DNA from: Coleophoma eucalyptorum
Lineage: Eukaryota > Ascomycota > Leotiomycetes > Helotiales > Dermateaceae
Assembly (NCBI GenBank): GCA_026120035.1
Contig: JALRME010000008.1
Coordinates: forward strand, 868,001 to 932,000
Direction of reading: 5' to 3'
DNA length: 64,000 nt
Shown: positions 55,994-64,000 of the stretch, in pieces
Position numbering within the stretch: the first letter of the stretch is position 1
Layout of the letters: the number at the start of each line of letters is the position of its first letter
Notes under the pieces: generated by a model
The model's database searches: none
What the model was told of the DNA's origin: nothing
The model's input: the letters and a program-made list of their open reading frames with translations, nothing else
Made by a program: the position numbers and the translations under genes

Positions 55994-58245
55994 ATGTCTA
56001 GTCGCAAGCCACACACCAGCTGCGATCCTTGCAGGAAATCGCGACTGGGCTGCGATGCTTCCACCAAACGTGAGAGTCGCTGCTCGAATTGCATTCGCCG
56101 GGAAAAGCCGTGTACATTTGACGTGAGCTTAGGACGCTCATGGTAAATACTGACGGGGCTAATTTCATTGCGAACAGCATAGAAATAGACGGCATTCCGT
56201 GAATGCACCGCTGCAACGGTATTCAGATGTCGCTGCCACTCATATTGGCGAAAGTTCTTTTGAACAAGATGGGGAAACACCCCAAGGTTCTACTGCAAGC
56301 CTGTCTTGTCATGGATGGGAGTTGGAGAGCGTGCGACACCAGCATGCCTTAGCACTGCATTATATCCTATGGGATATATTCACAGACCTGTTCGAGCCCC
56401 AATTGGGCACCTGGATAGGAAACAACTGTAATCCCTTCAAGAGAGTAGTTACGGTTGTGCTAAATGTCCCAGAATTTCCGTATTGTGCTAATCATTCAAA
56501 AGGGCCCTAAAACCTTGATATCACGACTAATGGTCACTCTGGACAATGACCGAAACACGCCACCTCCATCCTATTTAACCAAGAATTTAGGCTTTTCGAT
56601 ATTTAAGCCAGAGAGCACTATTATAGATCAAGCTCTCATGAGTGCTGTGTATGCCTTTGCCGCGCGCTGGCTTCCGCTGGAACATTTTAGAAACTCAAGC
56701 ACTGCCACATCTGAGGCGTTACAGGAAACCAAAGCCGCTTTCTTAGAAAGCATCTGGAAACGAGCTCAAAGTGATGTGTCTCGAGTGATGGCAATGCCAA
56801 GCTATCGTTCGATTCTTGCTCTTTATCTCTTCGGTATCACACCGACGTCGTTGAATAATCGGGAAACGCATTTCAGTGACTTATGCTTGGAGATTCACCT
56901 GAGCCACTATATCAAGCTAAGAAGCTTGTCTACCATCTCCACACAAACAAGGACGCGCGTGCTGAGTGGGAGATCTAACAGCGACCTATTTTTACAATCG
57001 AGTGGCAGTTTAGATCGAGATACCCTCAAGCGTGCCCATTTGGAGGATACGGCGTTTTGGTTTGGCATTGTGTGCGATACGTCAAGATGCCTGCTTAAGT
57101 GCCAAACATCTATAATCCTTCCGGGGCTCACGGGTGATGCAAAAGTGTGGAGTCTTGTTCAAAAGCAGATTGAGGGCTTTAATCTGATTTACCGGCACAT
57201 GCAGACTTCGCGGACAGTTCTGTCAGATAGCGACGTGCTGACTATAATCCAATACGGATCATCATGTAAGACACTATGTTGGGCAGCGATCTCCCATGTC
57301 CAGGACGCCTTTATTCATCAAATGACGGGACTCTCTCCAGCGATTGCAATCGAGAATGCCATGAGGGAGCTGGATCAGTTCGAGGATGTATTTTGTCCAC
57401 TTCTCGACCACATTGCAAGAGATTACTTACTTCTAGGGGAGAAGTCTCGCGTGGCTTACTGTAAGTAAATGGCCATTTCCACTGGCAAAGAAGTTAGTTA
57501 TCTGAAACTCAATATTGCAGTCCTTTTGAATTTGCACTACCACATGGGCGTGCTTATTCTCGTCGAGACCGTAGACACCTTCCAAGACGCATCCGCGAAT
57601 TTCAGCTCGCGATTTAACAGCGTTGATTACCGCCTCACGTCAACAAGAGCTATCGTGAATCTCGTCAATTTGAGTCTCCAAATTGATGTGCATAGAGGCG
57701 AATCTACTTCCAGTCTTCTTCTACGGGATCCCTATCCGGAGCATATCAGCAATGGCCTTTCCCGAGCAGCATACTCAATCATATTTCTCTGTCGATCCAA
57801 ACTGCTAAACATAGAAGCGGCTAATGTCATGGCATCTACGATTATTTCCGGGCTTGAAATACTCAGCCAGGTTTCGTACACAGCGGCCGAATCTCTGGCT
57901 CCATTGCGAGAGCTCTTCTCGGAAGCGAGGCTGATCACGAATGGTAGTCGTATATACCAATCAGCAGGACTAGTGCCACCAGTTGCCGCGCTCTCCGACT
58001 CCTTGGTCACTTCTGAAACCTTTGAGGATGAGGTTATCAAGGAGCTTGGGCAGCAAGCCAGTGTGGACCCGTCTCTCGTCAACAAAACAATTGAGCAGCA
58101 TGAGTCTGTTAGCCATTCGGCTGATTCTATGCTTGAAGACCTGCAATGGATTGATTTTAATGCTATGAGACAGGACTGGGCATTTGAAGTTAGTAAATTG
58201 CTCCAAAAACTAGAGTATCAGAGGATGCTAACCAATCGTCATTAG
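55994..58245 (+). CDS. Zn2Cys6 transcription factor, second regulator of the block
   Basis: Four exons: 55994-56122, 56178-56444, 56503-57460, 57521-58245; 692 aa. The zinc cluster is C10, C13, C20, C30, C33, C40, entirely in exon 1. Introns of 55, 58 and 60 nt have gtgagc/cag, gtagtt/aag and gtaagt/cag borders. Family landmarks include YILWDIFTDLFEPQLGTWIG, AVYAFAARWLPL, FWFGIVCDTSRC and FLLNLHYHMGVLIL. The cluster and middle domain resemble regulators of amide/amine and aromatic catabolic genes. It lies between a cupin and a CocE-type hydrolase and probably controls the downstream part of the block; it is not closely related to the QutA-like activator. Confidence 0.88.
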
Positions 58246-58595
58246 GATTGTTTCTCAAGCTTGTAAGATGGCACAAACATTGGTAGTAGACACTGCATAT
58301 CTACAATACCGTCTATGACTTCAGAAACTTCGGTGGAATAGTAAGTTCGTAAAGAACGAAGGTACTGGTACGTTCTGCCGGTCTTACAGGGGTATTAAAG
58401 GTGAGGTTCGGAGAGTTCTTTAAAAAATTGACCACAACTCTGAAAACTAGAATCCCAACCATCGATAAAGTACTCCCTGCAGTCTACAATATAAAGACCA
58501 GTCACACCCAATGGGAAGATACAAAGATATATGCAGATATCAATTGAAGAGACAGGTATGTAAACGTGCTAAGAAAATTTGTGTCCCATTCCTTA
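58246..58595. other. Short intergenic region between convergent genes
   Basis: No gene or RNA feature seen. Confidence 0.4.
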
Positions 58596-60302
58596 TCAGT
58601 GTGGTGTGATGACAGGTAAAGTGACATAGGATGTCGTAGTAAAACCCGTGTGAATAGTTGTTTTGCCACCAAAGATTGATTCTGGCCTATCTACCGGGTC
58701 CGTATGTAACCATGGGCCAGATCCACGACATACCCATGCTTCTTTAGCATTGCCGGATTGTTCACGCTCGAAGTCATGACCACTAATCTGCACACCAAGA
58801 CGATAACCAGCTGGGAGAAGAACACATGTGGGCCAGATCTCAATATCTAGTTCGTAGATTTCGCCAGGCTGGACAGGCAAAATCTCGTCGTGGCTGTGAA
58901 ATGGACGATATGGTTTGCTACGTGCCACATCTAGTTTGCGATGGGAGGCTCTGAGGCAACCCTGGGCCAACGGTGAATGCGGGTCCACCGTGCCTTGAAA
59001 ATCAACTTCTCTACCGTCAGGAGAAAACGCTTGCAGGGTTACAAATAAATCTGCATCGGTGGTAGACGACGAAACAAAGATCTTAGCGGAAAGTGGGCCA
59101 GTCAACTCAGTGCCACTTTCCAGTGGAGCTGAAAGAAACGTTACAGGATCTCCAAGAGCATCGAAAGTGGTTGCTGTTGTCTGAGCTGGTTTATCCCAAC
59201 TAAGTGCTTTGTCTGAAGCAGAGAGATACATCGCAGTCCATTTTGTGCTTGCCAACGGCCACTGAGATTCATTGCGCACCTTGTATTCCGAGCTGAAGGG
59301 GCGGCGCAGGTACAGTAGAACTGGAGGTTCTTTCTCCCAACCATTGTCAACATCTTTGAGAAAGTGATCGAGGAATCGCTTCTGCATAGCCATTCCTTCA
59401 TCCAGGTAGAACCACTCCTCGTGTCTTCCGGGATGTGTCTCTAGCCACTTCTGCGAGGAAGCGGCTTGTGTAAAGGCCTCGAAGTTGCCACGCTCGTGCA
59501 ACCCGAACCCAGCCCAGTTAGCCGCACTTAGAAATGGTACCACCACCCGAGACCAATCTGGGGAGCGGTCCCGATAAAACTGGTCATCCAAAGGGTGTTC
59601 TAAATAATCATGCAGAGGCCATGATCGATTCGCTGTCAGCGTTTCTGGAGAAAGTACATCTGGCCCAGAAGAAGACTCGCCCAGCCAGAGATCAGGAAGC
59701 GCGGCAGGATTGCCATGTTGAGAAGAGAGAACTTGGCGTGGGTACCAGACGTCAAAGAACCCATTGGATAGTATGCCACCGTGACGAGCGATGTCACGGT
59801 AGAGGTCTCCCGCGCCTTCCCATGGAATCATGGCGCAGAGATGGGGTGGCTGTAAAGAAGCGACGACCCACTGGTTGATAGCAAAGTACGAGATGCCGCA
59901 CAACCCTACCCTGCCGGTACACCACGGCTGCATCGCCGCCCATTCGATGGCATCGTAATAATCTTTGGTTTCGCGAGGTGAGAAGATGTCTAGTCGTCCT
60001 GGAGACCTCCCGGCTCCTCGACTGTCGACTCGGATGCAGACAAAGCCCCATTTCACCCACAGCTCGGGGTCCACGGTCTCCCATACCATATTCGAGCGGG
60101 TTGATCCGGGCAACATATCTGGGTGATTCTCCGTCATCCATTTCCATTGATGTGCATACCCGTCTGCCCACGATATCCCTTTGCCATAAGGGCCCAAGGT
60201 CATTATCGCCGGTGCTGGCCTCCCATCCGCTGGACGAAAGATATCAGCTCGTAGGATATTGCCATCGTCAGCGGGAATAGCCACATCACGCTGCGAAATC
60301 AT
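58596..60302 (-). CDS. CocE/NonD-type serine hydrolase
   Basis: A single exon of 568 aa. The N-terminal alpha/beta hydrolase has VDSRGAGRSPG and the nucleophile elbow GLCGISYFAINQ (Ser138), followed by PWEGAGDLYRD and WAGFGLHERGN. The C-terminal jelly-roll (PLESGTELTGPLSAKIFVSSSTTDADLFVTL) is the X-Pro dipeptidyl-peptidase C-terminal non-catalytic domain. The family includes bacterial cocaine esterase, peptidases and glutaryl-7-ACA acylase. There is no signal peptide. Cleavage of an ester, for example a quinate or shikimate conjugate entering the pathway, would fit the neighbourhood but is an inference. Confidence 0.92.
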   Translation of the reverse strand: MISQRDVAIPADDGNILRADIFRPADGRPAPAIMTLGPYGKGISWADGYAHQWKWMTENHPDMLPGSTRSNMVWETVDPELWVKWGFVCIRVDSRGAGRSPGRLDIFSPRETKDYYDAIEWAAMQPWCTGRVGLCGISYFAINQWVVASLQPPHLCAMIPWEGAGDLYRDIARHGGILSNGFFDVWYPRQVLSSQHGNPAALPDLWLGESSSGPDVLSPETLTANRSWPLHDYLEHPLDDQFYRDRSPDWSRVVVPFLSAANWAGFGLHERGNFEAFTQAASSQKWLETHPGRHEEWFYLDEGMAMQKRFLDHFLKDVDNGWEKEPPVLLYLRRPFSSEYKVRNESQWPLASTKWTAMYLSASDKALSWDKPAQTTATTFDALGDPVTFLSAPLESGTELTGPLSAKIFVSSSTTDADLFVTLQAFSPDGREVDFQGTVDPHSPLAQGCLRASHRKLDVARSKPYRPFHSHDEILPVQPGEIYELDIEIWPTCVLLPAGYRLGVQISGHDFEREQSGNAKEAWVCRGSGPWLHTDPVDRPESIFGGKTTIHTGFTTTSYVTLPVITPH

Positions 60303-60729
60303 TTCGCTGGGATACGGTGAGAGAATAGTGATATAGGTGAAAGTTTACACGCAAGGGAAGATGGATATCTGCATTATGTGCATCTGGTCTCTATTAAATA
60401 GAAAACCTTTCTATACTGCAGTACTGGTTGTATGTAGCCGAGATGGTGTGAAGGCCCCTCATGGTATCTCATATCATAACTCCGTGCTCATTATTCCCTG
60501 TTTCTGTCAGTATACTATACTCCGGATATCCGTCCTCCTTCTATTCTGATATATGAATTCCAGCCACGTTATCGGATCCGTATGCATACCTGGCTCAAAT
60601 TCTCACCATACATAATCTTTTGTGGACTGACGCTTTGGCAGTGAGTGACGTGAGTTCATTTACGTTGTTTTCGCTACGAGCGAGCGATATTGTCGCTCAC
60701 TCGGTCAATTTTGAATGCCGAAGCGCGAC
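60303..60729. other. Intergenic region
   Basis: Promoter of the CocE-type gene, then the junction with the transposase remnant. No inverted terminal repeat was identified. Confidence 0.4.
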
Positions 60730-61254
60730 TCAGCAATTGTTGGGAAGACGGGAAGAACCTTCGTCGCTCCAGATTAACTTCAAAACGTCAGCCCAGCTCC
60801 AATTCTTTCGAGCATTACACCATACTTACCTCTTAGCTGCTACTTCTGGTGTAAAGTGTGGTCGCTTTATAGCTCGCCAATTGGTTATTCCATGCTTTCG
60901 TAAAATCGACTTAAGGGTAGCATTCGAACATGTAACATTACAATCCTTCCGGGCATCCTCGTACGAATTCTTTGGATTTAATCGAACATACCGCAGAATA
61001 GCTCGTTCATCACGCTCTGTATAGCATTTTGGCCGGCCGGATCGAGGTTTGGATAATCCTTGGTTACGTTCTGACTCGAGTTGTAAGGTGTATCGGATCG
61101 TAGATTCCGGGTGCTTTAGAAGCTTCCAGATCTCAGGCGTCGTACAACCAAATTGCGCTGCTGCTACTATTTTGCCTCGTTCGTAGGGGCTCAGCTCCTT
61201 ATTCTTCGTAACATTCGAGTCTATTACACCTAGAGAACGTCGTGGTGTGGGCAT
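60730..61254 (-). pseudogene. Truncated Tc1/mariner-like transposase remnant
   Basis: From the ATG at 61254 the frame encodes about 140 residues of a Tc1-type N-terminus: a helix-turn-helix (LSPYERGKIVAAAQFGCT..EIWKLL), a GRP linker (SGRPKCYTERDERAI) and a second HTH, ending KRPHFTPEVAAKR. A TAA stop at 60826-60828 interrupts it. The same frame then continues as recognisable transposase (VWCNARKNWSW..VLKLIWSDEGS, the start of the DDE catalytic core) before ending at a TGA at 60730-60732. The rest of the DDE domain is missing, so the element is dead. Confidence 0.75.
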
Positions 61255-63012
61255 TATGTTGATGTATGAATCAGGTGTTGGAATTAGAAGACGCGTCGGA
61301 ACGCGAAATTCGCGAAACACGCGAAGACTTTTAGCGCCGACGGTAGGTTGGTGCTGTTGCGATTTCAGCGCATCGCTTGTAGAATTTGACTCGGATTTAA
61401 TTCAGAGAAGAGAACAATAGCACAGCTGTCTAAACCGAACTTGGGATATACATAACAAAGTTGGAGATCATCCGGTTACATACGTGCATGGGCACAGTTA
61501 AATACTGAAATTTGCACATTCGCCGAACATGATGCCCACTGGGAAAGATAAACAGGTAGCCAGATGCTGAGCAATCTAGCCACCGAGATTCAAGAATCCA
61601 ACCATAACTGCTCTCAGTAAGATGGTCGTTCTGTAGAGGGAAAAACCTTACATGGTTCTTTCCATAGGTAGAATCGCTGCTACGGCCGAGCATGGCTTTT
61701 AGGCAATAATTTTTAAGACAGGTAAGGTATGCCACCATATCTTAGGGGTTTCCTGTTGTTGGTGTTAGCAAGAACGGCAGAGGATATATGGTGTTAGCAA
61801 TCTGACGAGAAAGTACTGAAGGATTTCTCGCTATACTTGAAAAGGCAGCTGTCTGTCTGTGGAGCTGGGCCGGGCCGCGTGAACTCCTCGTGTTTGATCC
61901 TGTAGGATTAGTTGAACCACGAGACGACACGAAACAAAGTTTTCTTGAGTCCGACTAGTAACTGTTTGTTGTATACGAAACTCTAATCTATATCATCTTT
62001 AAGAGCGGTTTCTCTGTTGGGATCAAACGGTCATGTGATCAAGCGACCGGTACCTGCATACACACACACATTCCAAGCAAGCCTCCCTCTCCCATTCTAC
62101 AGTCGATATATCGTTCATATTACTGGTATTGACCAACGCATTGTTATTGCAATACGATTAAATATACATTGATAAATTACCTAGCCCAGTATTTTCTCGA
62201 CCCTCATCTCTCATTATTCCGAGGCTTAGTCCCAATTAGCGATAGGGTACAGCATACAGTTCGTAAACATTTAATCTGCTTTGCTTCTCTCCGGGAATAA
62301 GTTTGAATTAAAGGGCAGATTGGCTGATTAACCACACTTTATATAACATTTGTTTACTCGGTACGATAGATTACTAGCTTTAAGCAAACACACTAAGTTA
62401 ACTTTAAACCCATGCACAAACCCTGCTAACTACGCCAGCTGTGTCGCTGCAATCTCTGCAGGCCCGGTCCTATGTGCAACCTTAATGTAATTCAGAGCAT
62501 AGCATAGAGGATACTGGCTCGACTGGGGATTTCGAAACACGACCTCCAACCGACGCGGCTCTATTCCAAACCGCTAAACTTTTTCAAGACCTTCCACCGT
62601 CTTTAGCGAACTCTTTCGGAGACAAGTGGAGTTCCATCTGGCAGCTCCCTATCGTCTCCATCGTCGCTCAAGCCAGTCCGGCTTCGTTGTTATAGTGCCA
62701 AGATTCTGTCGGTCGATTTACTCCACAGTATTGTGTCTAAGTACAGTGTTGTCAACCATCCCTCAGTGGCAGTGGCAGTGGCACCGCGTAAGTGCCTGAA
62801 CCCGCATGTCTATCCGCCAGCTTCTACCCTCCCCTGGCCCTATTTCCGCACCTCCCGAGTCTTTTGTGTATGGGGATATAAGGATGTGGCCCGCCTCGGT
62901 CTTGGTTTTTGCTCCGTTTCTGTCCTACGGGCTCTTCATTCCTTCTATTTCAGCTGTTCTTATTCGCGACTCGGACTGAGATCGCAAGTCACTCTTTTCT
63001 TCCACCATCATC
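61255..63012. other. Long gene-free region
   Basis: 1.76 kb with no convincing gene. A 62-codon minus-strand frame (61930-61742) is Ser/Thr/Pro-rich and not recognisable. Near 62500-62590 the minus strand has tRNA-like A- and B-box fragments but no foldable tRNA. A short CA repeat lies near 62062. The last 300 bases before 63013 are the GH43 promoter, with a pyrimidine-rich leader. Confidence 0.45.
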
Positions 63013-64000
63013 ATGTTCGGCTTCCTTCGTTCTTTGGGCGCTCTGGCGCTGATGACCGGGCTGGCCCAGGCATCGTTTCCTGACCCTATGTCGTGCACTG
63101 GTGTCTGTGGCAATGCCCACGACCCTTCCATCCTGCAGAACACTGATGGGACCTACTACCGCTTCTCGACCGGTGGTGGTATCGCTATTCACACTGCACC
63201 AGCGCTCACCGGTCCCTGGACTTACAAGGGCGAGGCCCTGAGCTCGTCCAAGATCGACGGCGCCACGGACCTTTGGGTACGTATTGCAATACCTATCTAT
63301 GCTTTCTATGATGCACAATGTTTGATGCGCGTATAATGCTGGTGCTAATGTTAATTGTTCTAGGCCCCTGATGTCACCTTGGTCGGCAGCACCTACTACA
63401 TGTACTACTCCGACTCTACGTTCGGCTCCCAAAACTCAGCCATCGGTTATGCGACCTCCACATCCATGGACGTTGGAACCTGGACCGACCATGGCAGCGC
63501 TGGCGTCTCCTCCAAGACCGGCGGAACCTACAACGCTATTGACGGCAACCTGATTTGGGACGGCTCCGACTTTTACTTGAACTTCGGCTCCTTCTATGGT
63601 GATATCTACCAGGTTCCCATGAAAAACCCACCTACTGGAACATCTGGCTCATCTTACAACATCGAATTCAACAGCACGGGCACGCGCCCATCTGAGGGAT
63701 CCTTCATCTTCACCTATGGCGATTACTTCTACCTCTTCTTCTCGAGCGGCTCCTGCTGCAGTCTGGACACTGATCGCCCCAGTGCCGGCAATGAGTATAA
63801 GATCATGGTTTGCCGCTCTACCACCGTTACTGGCAACTTCGTGCGTGATCCTATTCCGTAACCCCAACCCTTTCACTATGCTAACCAACTTCTCCAGGTT
63901 GACAAGAACGGCAATGATTGCCGAGCCAATGGTGGAACCCTAGTTTTGGGCAGTCACGGCACCGTCTACGCACCCGGCGGTCAAGGCCTCTACGAAGACC
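63013..64000 (+). CDS. Secreted GH43 arabinanase-like enzyme (3' end off window)
   Basis: Three exons are visible: 63013-63276, 63364-63840, and 63898 to the window edge. Introns have gtacgt/tag and gtgcgt/cag borders. A signal peptide (ending LAQA, residue ~20) precedes the five-bladed propeller. GH43 catalytic residues are all present: Asp in NAHDPSI, the pKa-modulating Asp in AIDGNL, and Glu in RPSEGSF. The blade motifs TDLWAPDV and [10 protein letters not shown] closely match endo-1,5-alpha-L-arabinanases, which cut pectin arabinan. The C-terminus lies outside the window. It is unrelated to the quinate block except that both serve plant-biomass use. Confidence 0.92.

Noticed and set aside
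61742..61930. 62-codon minus-strand frame with an ATG
   Set aside because: Short, compositionally biased and unsupported by any motif or neighbour; not called a gene.
62500..62590. tRNA-like A-box and B-box sequence on the minus strand
   Set aside because: The flanking bases cannot form a seven-pair acceptor stem and the T-arm has an extra base; at best a degenerate tRNA-derived fragment.

Overview
The window reads as nuclear DNA of a filamentous ascomycete, most likely a Eurotiales mould (Aspergillus/Penicillium type). Genes are interrupted by short 50-110 nt GT-AG introns. Zn2Cys6 transcription factors, HET and NACHT proteins, fungal MFS pumps, a CFEM receptor and a qut-type quinate regulon are all present. 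I rebuilt exon structures by hand from splice signals, reading phase and family-like continuity; every joined coding sequence closes in frame, but none is confirmed by transcripts.

Layout. 1-12,960 is accessory: a HET-domain gene cut by the left edge, a Clr5-domain protein divergent from a 14-TM MFS exporter, an esterase-NACHT NLR with a stub of ankyrin repeat, and a multiply broken pseudogene in AT-rich DNA. 13,016-24,331 looks like a nitrogen/amine catabolic block: Zn2Cys6 regulator, copper amine oxidase, Dal5-like permease, YtcJ-type amidohydrolase and SDR. 25,041-33,029 holds a CFEM receptor-like membrane protein, then a heme-thiolate peroxidase and a secreted GMC oxidoreductase transcribed away from each other. 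33,644-39,970 has an atypical SDR, another Zn2Cys6 regulator, an orphan ORF and a small Q/N-rich protein.

40,552-60,302 is the most interesting part. A QutR-type repressor (an AROM relic) and a QutA-type activator are divergent around a near-perfect qa-1F/QutA operator. They are followed by two shikimate/quinate dehydrogenase-family genes and a 3-dehydroshikimate dehydratase. The run then continues, atypically, into a SnoaL-like protein, a fumarylacetoacetase-family hydrolase, a small cupin, a second Zn2Cys6 regulator and a CocE/NonD hydrolase. The enzymes suggest quinate/shikimate to dehydroshikimate to protocatechuate, with an unassigned downstream arm. No type II dehydroquinase or quinate permease is visible in the window.

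The right end has a dead Tc1-like transposase and the start of a GH43 endo-arabinanase-like gene cut by the window edge.
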